Shown: positions 46,595 to 57,224 of the stretch, piece after piece | How the letters are laid out: every line of letters starts with the position of its first letter | Numbering within the stretch: the first letter of the stretch is position 1 | Origin: Shewanella algidipiscicola | Lineage (GTDB): Bacteria > Pseudomonadota > Gammaproteobacteria > Enterobacterales > Shewanellaceae | NCBI RefSeq assembly: GCF_003605125.1 | Contig: NZ_QPQT01000018.1 | Location: 1-64,000 of the forward strand | Reading direction: 5' to 3' | DNA: 64,000 bases | Translations under genes and position numbers: made by a program | The notes under the pieces: generated by a model | Told to the model about the DNA's origin: nothing | The model's input: the letters and a program-made list of their open reading frames with translations, nothing else | Database searches by the model: none

Positions 46595-48032
46595 TCTGCT
46601 GCCAGTATTAGGCTATTTATTGTTGAGCTTAGTGATCACTCGCTGGTGGAGCAATAGGCAAAATCAAAGCAGTGGCGAGCTTTATTCAGATAAAGCGAAA
46701 CGGTTCTTTATTGGTGGCGCTTTTTTGAACGGTCCCTTGCTGGCGCTCACACTCGTGGCAACCTACACCAGTGCCAGTTCATTTATTGGCGGCCCTGGGG
46801 CGGCTTACAAAATGGGCTTAGGCTGGGTATGGCTGGCATTAATTCAAGTGCCTGTCGCCATTTTAACCTTAGGAGTGTTGGGCCCTAAGTTTATGCGCCA
46901 GCGCGCCGCGCAGCATGCTACCTTAATCGAATGGCTCGACAGCCGTTATCACAGCCCTTGGCTTAGCCGAATAGCGGTACTCAGTCTCGTGACGGGCTTT
47001 ATTGCAATGATCGCGGTGCAATTTATTGGCGGCGCCCGCCTATTTGCTGGGGTCAGCGGCATCAGTTATGAGTTGGGCTTAGGGTTATTTGTGGCTACAG
47101 TGCTAGCTTACACCTTAACGGGAGGCTTTCGCGCAGTCGTCATGACCGATGCCCTGCAGGGCATGGTCATGTTAGCTGGGTTGTTACTGCTGTTGGTGGT
47201 GATCTTATTACAGGCGCCATTACCTGAGCTGATGCAGCGGGTTAGCGAACATTCACCGGCCATGTTAAGTCCCCACGGGTTAAATGATGCGCTTGGCTGG
47301 CCAATGATGTTGTCATTTTGGGTGTTGATCTGTTTTGGCACCATGGGGTTACCTCATACCCTAGTCAGATTATTGGCCGTTAAAGATCGCCCGTCATTGC
47401 GGCGAGGTATGGTCTGGGGCACAGTGATCTGTTTCTTGATGACCCTATTGCCCCATTTGTGCGGCGTCCTCGGCCGAGCCTTGTATCCTGAGCTGTCAGT
47501 GCCTGATGACATTATGCCGACCTTGATTGCTGGCTTATTTCATCCGTTTTGGGCTGGGGTATTGCTGGCGGCTCCCATCGCGGCGGTGATGTCGTCGGTG
47601 GACTCTATGCTACTGCAATCGGCGGTGAGCCTTATTCGTGATGGTGCGCTGAAACGCTATCCCAGTTTGAGTTCGACGGTGCAGGTGCGTTTGACGCGCA
47701 TCGCCATCGCCCTGATCACCTTGGTGGCCACCTACTGGGCGCTGTCGCCGCCCAAGATGATAGTGTGGATCAATTTGGCCGCCTTCGGTGCCCTGCAGGC
47801 GGTGTTTTTATGGCCGATTATCGCAGGTGTTTTTTGGCCAAGTATTAATGGCACCAGTGCGCTGTTGGCAATGATCTCGGGCTTAGGCTGTTATTTATTG
47901 CTGCAATGGAGCGCGCCATTTATGTGGCATATCCACCCGATTGTACCGGCTTTGGCGGTCTCTTTGGTGGCGATGCTATTGACCCATATGATCCAGCGGC
48001 GCCCCTCGCAGCAGGCCGATGTACCTTTGTAA
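46587..48032 (+). CDS. panF: Sodium/pantothenate symporter PanF
   Basis: A 481-residue sodium:solute symporter with about 13 helices. FIGGAFLNGPLLALTLVATYTSASSFIGGPGAAYKMGLGW, ARLFAGVSGISY, TGGFRAVVMTDALQGMVM and APIAAVMSSVDSMLL are SSS-family signatures, and the first matches PanF. It would import pantothenate for CoA synthesis. Three start codons (TTG 46581, ATG 46584, ATG 46587) overlap the yhdT stop; I use the last, MINLLPVLGYLL. Coupling to yhdT is likely. Confidence 0.88.
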   Translation: MINLLPVLGYLLLSLVITRWWSNRQNQSSGELYSDKAKRFFIGGAFLNGPLLALTLVATYTSASSFIGGPGAAYKMGLGWVWLALIQVPVAILTLGVLGPKFMRQRAAQHATLIEWLDSRYHSPWLSRIAVLSLVTGFIAMIAVQFIGGARLFAGVSGISYELGLGLFVATVLAYTLTGGFRAVVMTDALQGMVMLAGLLLLLVVILLQAPLPELMQRVSEHSPAMLSPHGLNDALGWPMMLSFWVLICFGTMGLPHTLVRLLAVKDRPSLRRGMVWGTVICFLMTLLPHLCGVLGRALYPELSVPDDIMPTLIAGLFHPFWAGVLLAAPIAAVMSSVDSMLLQSAVSLIRDGALKRYPSLSSTVQVRLTRIAIALITLVATYWALSPPKMIVWINLAAFGALQAVFLWPIIAGVFWPSINGTSALLAMISGLGCYLLLQWSAPFMWHIHPIVPALAVSLVAMLLTHMIQRRPSQQADVPL

Positions 48033-48068
48033 CGATTAACATCATCAGCCGTTGATTTTAAGCCGATT

Positions 48069-48102
48069 AGCCGCTTAATACTGCCCGATTAAGCGGCTTT
48101 TT
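48069..48102 (+). terminator. Terminator after panF
   Basis: The 10-bp stem AGCCGCTTAA (48069-48078) pairs with TTAAGCGGCT (48089-48098), followed by TTTT. Confidence 0.85.
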
Positions 48103-48259
48103 GTTGTTTGTCGAACGTTTAATTGAGCAAGTGATGAGCAGACGAGGTGAGGCTTGAATCTAACTTGGCCGCAATTTGCTGTGCCAGTGTAAATAGTGGG
48201 TGAATTAGTTTATATTTGCGTGCAGATTGTCTCATCATAATAAGAATCATGGTCGTAAC

Positions 48260-49798
48260 ATGCACTCACAAACTAATCAAGAATCCTCTGTTGTCGCAAC
48301 GTCGTTCACCCGCTGGCAGATGCCAGATACCTTAGTCATTATTTTCTTTGTCGCTCTGGCTGCAATGGCATTAACCTATTTAGTGCCGGTGGGCTCATTT
48401 GACACCCAAGAGATTGTTTATCTTAATGATGGTGTTGAGAAAACCCGCAATGTGGTTGATCCACATTCATTTCAATATCAAGTAGATGTTAGTGGTAATG
48501 CTGTGATGCAACCCGTGGCGTTGTTTGAGGGCGGCGGTGGCGTGGGCTTTTTTAACTTTGCGTTTGAGGGGTTAGCCTCGGGGTCTAAGTGGGGCACGGC
48601 CATCGGGGTCATCATGTTTATGCTGGTGATTGGTGGTGCCTTTGGGATCGTGATGGAAACGGGCACCATAGACAATGGTATTTTGCGCTTAATCGATAAA
48701 ACTCAAGGTAATGAAAACCTATTTATTCCTGCACTATTTACCCTCTTTTCGCTAGGGGGCGCCGTCTTTGGTATGGGGGAGGAGGCCATCGCCTTTGCGA
48801 TTATTATCTGCCCGTTAATGATCCGCTTAGGCTTTGATGGCATCACCACGGTTATGGTGACTTATGTGGCGACACAAATCGGTTTTGCCAGCTCGTGGAT
48901 GAACCCGTTTAGTGTGGCAATTGCTCAAGGTATCGCTGGCGTGCCTGTGTTGTCGGGTGCTGGCGTTCGCGGGTTGATGTGGGCTGGTTTTACGCTGATG
49001 GGGATCATATTTACCATGCGTTATGGCGCTAAAATTCGTGCCACGCCTAGCTTGTCATACAGTTATCATAGCGATAAGTATTTCCGTGATCATCAGTCTC
49101 ATGCCAGCCTAGACTCGCGTTTTAACTGGGGCGATATCCTAGTACTTAGCAGCATCTTAGTGACTGTGGTGTGGGTGATATGGGGCGTGGTGGCTAATGG
49201 GTGGTTTATTCCTGAAATTGCCAGTCAGTTTTTTACTATGGGGATCGCCGTGGGGGCGATTGCCGTGATGTTTGGGCTCAATGACATGACCGTTAACCGA
49301 GTGGCCAGCAGTTTTAAGCAGGGCGCGGCGACCATGTTAGAGCCGGCCATTTTGGTGGGCTGTGCCTCGGGGATCTTAATTTTATTGGGCGGCGGCGATC
49401 CGACTTCGCCTAGTGTGCTTAATACTTTGCTCAGTGGGGCGGGCAGTATTATTGGCCAGCTGCCTGCGGCGTTATCGGCGTGGTTTATGTTGTTATTTCA
49501 ATCTGTATTTAATTTCTTTGTCACCTCGGGTTCGGGTCAAGCGGCCTTGACTATGCCCTTGATGGCGCCATTAGCCGATATCGTGGGGGTGAGCCGGCAA
49601 GTTGCGGTGTTGGCCTTTCAATTGGGCGATGGTTTTACCAATGTGTTGGTGCCCACATCGGCATCATTAATGGCGACATTAGGCGTGTGCCGAGTCGATT
49701 GGGCCATATGGCTTAAGTTTATTTGGCGTTTTATGCTGGGTTTGTTTGTCGTATCGAGCCTATTGGTTATCGCGGCGCATTATTTAGGTTTTGTTTAG
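48260..49798 (+). CDS. yfcC: YfcC-family carrier (basic amino acid antiporter-like)
   Basis: A 512-residue inner-membrane protein with about 12 helices. It shows MPDTLVIIFFVALAAMALTYLVPVGSF at the start, FGMGEEAIAFAIIICPLMIRLGFD, VATQIGFASSWMNPFSVAIAQGIA and the near-C-terminal TSGSGQAALTMPLMAPLAD and LGDGFTNVLVPTSASLMATLG, which are DcuC/YfcC-superfamily signatures. The likely substrate is arginine/ornithine or a dipeptide, from family annotation only. The frame reaches a TTG at 48227; ATG at 48260 (MHSQTNQ) is preferred. No neighbour gives a metabolic clue. Confidence 0.82.
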   Translation: MHSQTNQESSVVATSFTRWQMPDTLVIIFFVALAAMALTYLVPVGSFDTQEIVYLNDGVEKTRNVVDPHSFQYQVDVSGNAVMQPVALFEGGGGVGFFNFAFEGLASGSKWGTAIGVIMFMLVIGGAFGIVMETGTIDNGILRLIDKTQGNENLFIPALFTLFSLGGAVFGMGEEAIAFAIIICPLMIRLGFDGITTVMVTYVATQIGFASSWMNPFSVAIAQGIAGVPVLSGAGVRGLMWAGFTLMGIIFTMRYGAKIRATPSLSYSYHSDKYFRDHQSHASLDSRFNWGDILVLSSILVTVVWVIWGVVANGWFIPEIASQFFTMGIAVGAIAVMFGLNDMTVNRVASSFKQGAATMLEPAILVGCASGILILLGGGDPTSPSVLNTLLSGAGSIIGQLPAALSAWFMLLFQSVFNFFVTSGSGQAALTMPLMAPLADIVGVSRQVAVLAFQLGDGFTNVLVPTSASLMATLGVCRVDWAIWLKFIWRFMLGLFVVSSLLVIAAHYLGFV

Positions 49799-49856
49799 CT
49801 TATGGTGTACAGATGAGCCAGGGGCTGGTGCATTAAACTTATTTGGCGCGATAAAA

Positions 49857-49883
49857 AAAACGGCATCCAAGGATGCCGTTTTT
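49857..49883. terminator. Bidirectional terminator
   Basis: The stem CGGCATCC-aa-GGATGCCG is flanked by an A run and a T run. It lies between the yfcC-type gene (plus) and the TonB receptor gene (minus). Confidence 0.9.
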
Positions 49884-49900
49884 AGTGGGTGATGCTTATG

Positions 49901-52615
49901 TTAGAACTTCACTTCACCTTCAACAAACCATTCGCGTCCACGTGCATTGTAAACCGAGCGGTCATAATGTGGCCAAGAGGTGGCCGTTGGATCGAAGTTA
50001 GGACCGGCATCAAATAGGTTAACAACCCCAGCTTTAACCTTAATCGCATCGTTAATGTTGTAACCAGCAGTCAGGTTCCACTTCGTTTGTGACGCCACTT
50101 CATATGCGCTTTCGTCAAACGCTTCACCGTTATCAATGGCTGATTGCTTAAACGATTTGTAGTACATACCGTGCATACGCGCCGTGTGATAAGCACCCAG
50201 TGTCGCTTCGAAATCTTCAACAAACCAACCTAAAACAAGGTTAGCGCGGTACTGAGGTAAGCCACCATTTTCGATATCGTCTTCGACTGGATCGGTCGGC
50301 GAGATCTGACCTTCAGACAGTAAGATATAGCTACCGTTAAAGTTAAGCTTTAACTCACCAAATTGCTCAAGATCCCAACCGTAGCCAGCAGTGATGTCAA
50401 TACCACGTACTTTTTGGAAGGCGAGGTTTTGAGCTACTGCGTTGATGTGGGTGATTTTGCCACTCTCATCGCGGGTGATCATATCCTCATACTGCTCATA
50501 TTCACGCGCCGCTTTGCTTGGGCTGACATCACTGACCATGTCATCGAGCTTCCACTCCCACAGGTCGAAAGAAGCATTAAGCGTATCGCCGCCCCATACT
50601 GCGCCAATGTTTGCGGTATAACCGGTTTCAGCTTCGAGATCTTTGTTAGAGCCTGTGGTCTTATCTATGTGCAGTTCTTTACACACTTCATGCAGTGCTG
50701 CGTCATTGTCATAAGCTTGGCCCGGGATACCGCCCATCGCTTGACACTGCTTGAAGTCGATAACCGTTGAGAAAGCTTCGGTAGGATCGCCATATACGCG
50801 GTGCATATCGGGGGCGCGGAACACACTCGAGACCGAACCACGCACTAAGAGTTCGCGCAGTGGACGATATTCAACGGCAATCTGTGGTGACAAGTTACTA
50901 CCAAAATCATCGTAATCATCGTAACGCAGTGCCGCGTTAATGGTGATGAGATCGGTTACAGGTAAGCTTAGTTCGGCATAGGTTGCCCAGTATGAGCGCT
51001 CCCCCGACCCTGATGAGCCACCTTTGTTTAAGATATTGCCTTTTTTCGACTCAGAATCGGCATCGCTCTGGTAATCTTGCTCTGTGTACTCAGCACCAAA
51101 GGCAAACATCGCATCACCAGCTGGCATCTCGAACGCCATACCAGAGATATTGGCTTGAATGTTTTTCTGAGTCGACTGGGCTGTTTCAAATGGCGTATAA
51201 GCAGCGTTAGCCACATCGGTATCGCTCATTTTTTCCAATAATGAGTTACCGTTATCTCCAGCAGTCAGGTAGTTATACATGCCAAGCTCTGTTGCCAAGC
51301 CTTGGCTAAACACATCGACATTGGTACGGCCGTAGTTTACCGATGCATCCCAGTTATACTCGTCGGCTAGCATGCCTTCAAGGCCCGTAGTAAAGAAGTA
51401 GTTACGCGTCTTGGTTTCACCACCGCGGCTACCAAATTCACTCAGACGGCGGGCGTAAAAGTACTCGCCGTTTTCAGCATTGGCAAAGTCACCACCAAGG
51501 GCTAACGTTTTGTCTGCAAACGTTTTGCTTTGGCCCGCGCCAGTCACAGTTAGGCTATTACCATCGACTGTGATGCCATATTCATCACCAATGGCCATAG
51601 GCTCGATATTGGTTACCGATTTGGCTTCAGCAAAATCGAGACGCCCCACAAATGTGATTTCATCAGCTAACTCATAGTTAAAGTTTGTCGAGCTGATAAA
51701 GCGCGTGCTTTCAGGTTGTAGATCGCGCCATTGTGAGCGGTCAAAGCCACATACGCTTCCAGCCATAGTATAACCAGCATCAGTGCACTCTTGTGCCGTC
51801 AGAACCCGTTGTCCTGTTGGAACCGTTTTATCGTCACGGGTGACAGCGGCAATGCGTGCACCGTATGAGCTGTATGCAGAATGTGGACTGTAAGGGACCT
51901 TGTCAGTATGTAGGCCAAAATTATCACGGTCGGTTGCTTTAAGTTGCTGGTTATCAGTAAATTCAATAAAACTTGATACGTTTCCGCGATCAGAAGAGGC
52001 ACCTAACGACAAGGCGATGCGGTCACTGCCACCACCACCGTTGCTGGTATCGCCATGACGATATTTAATGGCAACGCCTTCGAAGTCTTTCTTTAAGATG
52101 ATATTAATGACGCCACCGACGGCATCGGCACCGTAAATAGCCGAACCACCCGATTGCAAAATTTCGATACGTTGTACCGCTTCCATCGGCAGGTTAGCCG
52201 TATCAACGAAGTTATCGGTACCGCCAGCAGGTTTCGGGTACTGGTTTAGACGCTTACCATTGATAAGCGTTAAGGTACGGTTTGCGCCAGCGCCACGTAA
52301 ACTGATTGATGACGCTGCCGGGGTAAAACCGTGCACAGACTGTGTGGTCATCGCGCCAGTTGTTGATGTTAGGCTTTCTAATGCATCTTGAATATTAGTA
52401 AAACCCTGTTTGGCCATCTCGTCGGCACTCATTACAGTAACCGGTGTGGCGGTTTCCATATCGGTACGCTTAATGCGTGAACCCGTCACTTCAATACGTT
52501 CAACACCACTATCTTCATTGGCAGCATAGGCTACAGATGTTCCAAGTGCGGCGGCAGTGGCACCACTTATTAATGCAAAACGCACAGCTTTAGCCAATAT
52601 AGAATTAGGCTGCAT
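49901..52615 (-). CDS. TonB-dependent outer-membrane receptor
   Basis: A 904-residue receptor with a signal peptide (cut near SVAYA-AN). A plug domain follows (about 40-170), with ERIEVTGSRIKRTDMETATPVTVMSADEM, SLRGAGANRTLTLINGKRL and GGSAIYGADAVGGVINIILKKDF. A long beta-barrel ends in a terminal Phe (EGEVKF). The ligand is unknown; this subtype is common in Shewanella and Alteromonadales for carbohydrates, peptides or other nutrients. The ATG at 52615 follows AGGGAG by 8 bases, so the 27-residue longer frame is rejected. Confidence 0.92.
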   Translation of the reverse strand: MQPNSILAKAVRFALISGATAAALGTSVAYAANEDSGVERIEVTGSRIKRTDMETATPVTVMSADEMAKQGFTNIQDALESLTSTTGAMTTQSVHGFTPAASSISLRGAGANRTLTLINGKRLNQYPKPAGGTDNFVDTANLPMEAVQRIEILQSGGSAIYGADAVGGVINIILKKDFEGVAIKYRHGDTSNGGGGSDRIALSLGASSDRGNVSSFIEFTDNQQLKATDRDNFGLHTDKVPYSPHSAYSSYGARIAAVTRDDKTVPTGQRVLTAQECTDAGYTMAGSVCGFDRSQWRDLQPESTRFISSTNFNYELADEITFVGRLDFAEAKSVTNIEPMAIGDEYGITVDGNSLTVTGAGQSKTFADKTLALGGDFANAENGEYFYARRLSEFGSRGGETKTRNYFFTTGLEGMLADEYNWDASVNYGRTNVDVFSQGLATELGMYNYLTAGDNGNSLLEKMSDTDVANAAYTPFETAQSTQKNIQANISGMAFEMPAGDAMFAFGAEYTEQDYQSDADSESKKGNILNKGGSSGSGERSYWATYAELSLPVTDLITINAALRYDDYDDFGSNLSPQIAVEYRPLRELLVRGSVSSVFRAPDMHRVYGDPTEAFSTVIDFKQCQAMGGIPGQAYDNDAALHEVCKELHIDKTTGSNKDLEAETGYTANIGAVWGGDTLNASFDLWEWKLDDMVSDVSPSKAAREYEQYEDMITRDESGKITHINAVAQNLAFQKVRGIDITAGYGWDLEQFGELKLNFNGSYILLSEGQISPTDPVEDDIENGGLPQYRANLVLGWFVEDFEATLGAYHTARMHGMYYKSFKQSAIDNGEAFDESAYEVASQTKWNLTAGYNINDAIKVKAGVVNLFDAGPNFDPTATSWPHYDRSVYNARGREWFVEGEVKF

Positions 52616-53245
52616 TTTGATTCTCCCTGAGAATATTGTTATTGGTTTGGTTTTTATTAAGTAAAAGGTTTTTAAAGGTTTTCTTATATAAATCACTTCT
52701 ACTTAACTTGAATATAATCATAGCCAAATAACAACTGCAACATATAGGTTACAGCTTAAGTTGAGAACCCTATTAACGCAGTGAGCTCAATAAATTAACA
52801 TTCTGGTTGCTTTATATATTCATTTACACTTTTTAATCAGATTGATGCCTTAGTTTTATCTATTGTGTGAACTAAATAGCTATTAATAATTTGAATTATG
52901 TCGGTTTACGTGTCTTTAAAATGCTATTCCACAACAATCAATGTTTTATTATTGTTGCAATTGTTGCTTTTAAAAAGTTTTTTAAATATGTGTTTTTTTT
53001 AAGTCGAGTATTTTTAGAGCTAATTTCAGTGTATCAATGGGGTGCTTGGCACCAATTGTTACGTACATACTCGCTACATAATCGAGAGGGGAAAAGTAAC
53101 CTATGGCTATATCTTGTGCTATTTAGTTCAGATCTCTCGCTAAAATGTGAACATTTAACAAGCAAATACGGGTTGGTTTTGTTGTGCCTTAACATTGTTG
53201 TCATTTAAGTAACGAATTGTATGTGGCCATGCTGGCCGTTACTCA
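52616..53245. other. AT-rich gap upstream of the TonB receptor
   Basis: A 630-base region holding the receptor promoter on the minus strand. A 105-codon plus-strand frame (52891-53208) begins with TTG and has no ribosome binding site, and I do not accept it. An inverted repeat, AGTAACG with CGTTACT around a GGCC-rich loop, lies at 53210-53240. It may be the 3' end of the TDT transporter transcript. Confidence 0.5.
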
Positions 53246-54211
53246 TTATTTAGTTGTGCGCATACTATAGAAACGTACATAGCGATAAATAACATAACTA
53301 ACCACTATGCTGGCAATAATTAACTCAACGATGGCGGTTGTTTTTATCCCCATGGCTAAGTCAGTTGGACCAAATTCGTGATTAATCCAGTCATACACTT
53401 TAAATAAAGCGGTGGCCCCAATCACGAGTGGGAAGGTAAATGCCGCATAGCCTGGTGAAAAAGGCAGGGTGAATAATTTCACCAACGCCATATACACTAA
53501 GATGGTCATTAATAATGCGATACCTAATAATAATGCCACTAACATGATTGACGGATGCTCAGTGATGTTAAGGTAGCCCGCCAAAGACAAGCTTGCAGGG
53601 GCTGCCATGATAGCAATCGTTGGCTTAGCGGCATCGTCAATTTCACCACAGAAAATTAACCGATATAACATTACAGGTAGTAAGACTAAGTAGCAGCCTA
53701 TCCCAAATCGAAGCAGTGCTTGGGCAAGCCATTGGTAGTCGGTGCCGCTGTAGCTCACTGCCGCCACTATGATGCCGATAGGGGGAACAAACCAGCTCGG
53801 CACCATGTGATTGAGCTGAAACTCACGTGCGCGATGATAGAGAAACACTGATAAAAATACTAAATGCAATACGATACCTGTTAGCCAGAGTCCTTGACTA
53901 AGTTGAAGGTGAAATTGGCTAACGCTGTTAGAAATCACCATCAAGGCCATGGCGAAAGTAGGTAACACACTGCCGATAACTGGGTGTGCTAACTCCTCTT
54001 TTAATATTTGAGGGTGAAGCAAAAATTTAGCCACAAGGGCAAGTAAAAGCACGCTCGCTATCGCCGCGCCCAGTGTTTGTCCTGTGCCATTAAGCTGAGG
54101 TAACAAGGTGTCCCAAGCCCAACCTAAGCTGGCGATAGCCAATGCTAAGCCACCCAATGGGCTGGGTAAGCGTGATGCACCGTGATACACAGAGTGAATT
54201 TTTTGTCTCAT
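53246..54211 (-). CDS. TDT/TehA (SLAC1-fold) family transporter
   Basis: A 321-residue protein with about ten helices, characteristic of the tellurite-resistance/dicarboxylate transporter fold. Segments LPSPLGGLALAIASLGWAWD, PTFAMALMVISNSV, VPSWFVPPIGIIVAAVS and FTFPLVIGATALFKV match this family. Members act as anion channels; the substrate cannot be told. It stands alone between the TonB receptor and cysK. Confidence 0.82.
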   Translation of the reverse strand: MRQKIHSVYHGASRLPSPLGGLALAIASLGWAWDTLLPQLNGTGQTLGAAIASVLLLALVAKFLLHPQILKEELAHPVIGSVLPTFAMALMVISNSVSQFHLQLSQGLWLTGIVLHLVFLSVFLYHRAREFQLNHMVPSWFVPPIGIIVAAVSYSGTDYQWLAQALLRFGIGCYLVLLPVMLYRLIFCGEIDDAAKPTIAIMAAPASLSLAGYLNITEHPSIMLVALLLGIALLMTILVYMALVKLFTLPFSPGYAAFTFPLVIGATALFKVYDWINHEFGPTDLAMGIKTTAIVELIIASIVVSYVIYRYVRFYSMRTTK

Positions 54212-54675
54212 GATTTCCCCCTTTGACCTTTAATTTGTTGAATTATTGCCTCGAACACAGCGTAAAAATCACTTAAAAATGAGTGATAAACGCTTAACTC
54301 TTCTCTTTAAATGGCATTTTAAGTGGGAAATTTGGATAAGAATATTTGATTTATTTTATTTAAATAATAAATTATATTTATTCATTGCTGTTCACTCTTC
54401 ACCTCTGAGTGGTGTAGCGTCGTGCAGATGTCAAAGGTGAATAGCATGGCTTTTATCAGGATGCTTGTCGTTAGCCGATGACTTATGATGGGGTAGTCGC
54501 AACGGAGTTAGACTTCGCTGCTCAGTGAGGCTTAGTATTAAGATGGATGCAGGTTTTGCATGATGGAAAGTAAAGTGTGAAGCTGACTCATAAAAAAACC
54601 AGCCACTAAGGGCCGGTTTTAATCATTAAAGCGTTATGAATTAATCTGATTATTAGTCCATCGCTATTTTAAGTG
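54212..54675. other. Gap between TDT transporter and cysK
   Basis: About 460 bases, AT-rich near 54330-54400. It holds the transporter promoter (minus strand) and the cysK terminator (54593-54620). I see no gene in it. Confidence 0.5.
54593..54620 (-). terminator. Terminator after cysK
   Basis: On the minus strand AAACCGGCC pairs with GGCTGGTTT (one G-U pair) and a T run follows. Confidence 0.75.
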
Positions 54676-55644
54676 TTACTGCACGTTTTCAGCATCACCA
54701 AATTGGCCTTGGAACAACACTGAAGATAAGTAGCGCTCGGCTGCAGAAGGCAAGATCACTACGATGTTTTTGCCTTCAAACTCTGGCAGGACAGCAATAC
54801 GATTAGCGGCAACCACAGCGGCACCCGATGAAATACCTACCAAGATACCTTCCTCTTTCATGAGTCGCTGGGCCATCTCAATCGCATCTTCATTACTGAC
54901 CGCTTCTACGCGATCAACCACTTCTAAATCTAGGTTACCCGGAATGAAACCCGCGCCAATCCCCTGAATTTTGTGTGGGCCAGGTTGTATAGTTTGCCCT
55001 GCTAACGTTTGAGCTATAACGGGTGAGTCGACTGGCTCAACCGCCACTGACGTGATCGCCTTACCTTGTACATTTTTGATGTAACGGCTAATACCTGTGA
55101 TAGTACCGCCAGTACCAACACCGGCCACGATAACATCGACTTCACCATCGGTGTCGTTCCAGATCTCAGGCCCGGTGGTTTTTTCATGGATCTCTGGGTT
55201 AGCTGGGTTATCGAACTGGCCTAAAATAAGGTACTTTTCTGGCGCCGATTGACGAATTTCTTCAGCTTTGTCGATAGCGCCTTTCATTCCTTTAGCGCCT
55301 TCGGTTAATACTAGGTTAGCCCCTAAGGCTTTTAATAACTTACGACGCTCAAGACTCATGGTATTGGGCATGGTGAGTGTTAATTTGTATCCGCGAGCAG
55401 CAGCAACATAGGCTAATGCAATCCCTGTGTTACCTGATGTCGGTTCTACCAGCTCGATATCCGAAGTCAGTAAGCCTTTTTTTTCTGCATCCCAAATCAT
55501 GTTTGCACCGATGCGGCATTTAACACTGAAACTTGGATTACGTGCTTCTATTTTTGCGAGGACATTACCCTTGCTGACACGATTGAGACGAACAAGAGGG
55601 GTATGGCCAATGGTATGTGAATTGTCTTCGAAAATGTGACTCAT
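54676..55644 (-). CDS. cysK: Cysteine synthase A
   Basis: A 322-residue PLP enzyme that condenses O-acetylserine and sulfide to cysteine. The PLP Lys is in [13 protein letters not shown] (Lys42); [12 protein letters not shown] binds substrate and [10 protein letters not shown] holds the PLP phosphate. Length and the [12 protein letters not shown] tail fit CysK over CysM. It lies near cysZ, a sulfate importer, as in enterobacteria. No CysB site was identified. Confidence 0.95.
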   Translation of the reverse strand: MSHIFEDNSHTIGHTPLVRLNRVSKGNVLAKIEARNPSFSVKCRIGANMIWDAEKKGLLTSDIELVEPTSGNTGIALAYVAAARGYKLTLTMPNTMSLERRKLLKALGANLVLTEGAKGMKGAIDKAEEIRQSAPEKYLILGQFDNPANPEIHEKTTGPEIWNDTDGEVDVIVAGVGTGGTITGISRYIKNVQGKAITSVAVEPVDSPVIAQTLAGQTIQPGPHKIQGIGAGFIPGNLDLEVVDRVEAVSNEDAIEMAQRLMKEEGILVGISSGAAVVAANRIAVLPEFEGKNIVVILPSAAERYLSSVLFQGQFGDAENVQ

Positions 55645-55915
55645 GGGTTGCTTGCTCCTTTATTTATATTGTTAAATCATAGTGTTCTTTTGCCAGTTTA
55701 GAAATGATAGTTTCATCTTCGTTATTCTTTTTAGTTATTAATATGTAGATATTTATCATAAATACCCCGCTGCAACTCAACCCGCTGGCCGCTAGCAAAT
55801 GTCTGTGGTGTGAGAGGGGCGTCTTGTTAGTTTATAGTGGTGTAAGCCATTAACTATTGATATTAATTGTTTTTTGTTCAATATAGATAATTTAATTATG
55901 CCATGGAGCGGACGT

Positions 55916-57127
55916 GTGAACCTTGATAGTGCCTTTAAAAATCGAGACAAAGATCCAAAAACCATAGTCACGCCGCTGGCGTTTAATATCGCTCCTAGCG
56001 TGTTGTATACGCCGTTAGCATCTCCATTAAAACGGGGATTGGCAATGATTATTGATGGGCTATTGATTAGCGTGTTGGCCGAGCAGGCTGGCGCTGTGTT
56101 TATCTTGCTGGTGGGATTAACCTTATTGATTGAGCGTAAAAGCCATCAATTGGGCCGCGCTTTAAAATGGCTGCTATATGCCGCAATGCTGCTGATGACC
56201 ATCTGGGTGACCAGTGATAACTTGATTGAATTTAAACAAGGCTCGAACAGCGATACGCAACAGTCAGACAGTAAAGACCTCAACACTGATAAACTTGCAC
56301 TGGCGTCACTGAAATTATTGCCCGACACCTTAAGCTTAACCCTATGCGAAAGCCGACTTTGTGCCGATAAGCAGTTGACCTTATTGGCCAGTAAGCTCGC
56401 TAATGTAAGCTTGAGCGAGGCTGACAAGCAGCAGATGTTATTGGACATTGTCTCTGAGCTGGAGCTACCGCCTGCGGATAAGGCAGACTTATCTCATACG
56501 GTGTCTGAGATGTTTGCCTCTAATATTGAAATTACCAGCGATAGCGCCGAAGCACGCGTGGCAACAGCTGCTGGCGATGAGATCACTGCGAAAGCACCAC
56601 TTTCAATATCAGAAGCATCAATAATATCAGAGTCTAGCTTAACCCAAACAGATGGCACTACAAACGAGGCTATTATCGAGGAGACGCGCAGTATACCGCT
56701 CCCTAATAGCGACTCTACTGACACAAACCGCCGCCAGTCGGATAACAGTGATCACGCGCCTTACAGTCTGTTGGCGTGGGCCAAGGGGCTACTTAACGAT
56801 TTAGGCTTAGGGTTTGGATGGGCAGCGTTTTATTTTACTGTATTCACCGCCTGGTTCGATGGTCAAACTTTGGGTAAAAAACTACTCAACATTCGGGTGA
56901 TCCAGCTCGATGGGACGGCCATTTCACTCTGGGATGCCTTTGGGCGGTATGGCGGTTATGGCGCGGGATTCGCCACCGGGTTGCTAGGGTTTTTGCAAAT
57001 TTTTTGGGATGCTAATCGCCAAGCTATCCAAGATAAAATATCGGCAACTGTGGTGATCGATTTATCTAAAAAAAGGCTAAATCCGACCGAGCCCACCAGA
57101 GGCACTGCAGCGGTTACTTCCACCTAA
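55916..57127 (+). CDS. RDD-family membrane protein with a long central loop
   Basis: A 403-residue protein. The RDD domain appears split: SPLKRGLAMIIDGLLISVLAEQ near the N-terminus and AWFDGQTLGKKLLNIRVIQLDGTAISLWDAFGRYGGYGAG near the C-terminus, with helices around each. Between them (about 110-285) is an acidic, low-complexity region rich in Ser, Asp and Glu. The start is GTG at 55916 (GGAG 7 bases upstream); ATG 55898 lacks such a site. Function unknown; it is placed between cysK and cysZ. A transport or scaffolding role is guesswork. Confidence 0.72.
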   Translation: MNLDSAFKNRDKDPKTIVTPLAFNIAPSVLYTPLASPLKRGLAMIIDGLLISVLAEQAGAVFILLVGLTLLIERKSHQLGRALKWLLYAAMLLMTIWVTSDNLIEFKQGSNSDTQQSDSKDLNTDKLALASLKLLPDTLSLTLCESRLCADKQLTLLASKLANVSLSEADKQQMLLDIVSELELPPADKADLSHTVSEMFASNIEITSDSAEARVATAAGDEITAKAPLSISEASIISESSLTQTDGTTNEAIIEETRSIPLPNSDSTDTNRRQSDNSDHAPYSLLAWAKGLLNDLGLGFGWAAFYFTVFTAWFDGQTLGKKLLNIRVIQLDGTAISLWDAFGRYGGYGAGFATGLLGFLQIFWDANRQAIQDKISATVVIDLSKKRLNPTEPTRGTAAVTST

Positions 57128-57224
57128 TCGACATTTTAAGCCCTTAATCAATGGCGCAGGGCGAGATAGCAAAGGGCACTGCGTTGTAGCAGCGCCCTTT
57201 ACGTGTCGGGTAAAAGGTGGGCGA

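Noticed and set aside
52891..53208. 105-codon plus-strand ORF with hydrophobic stretches
   Set aside because: It starts with TTG without a ribosome binding site in very AT-rich intergenic DNA; the residue mix (Phe, Leu, Lys, Ile) follows base composition.
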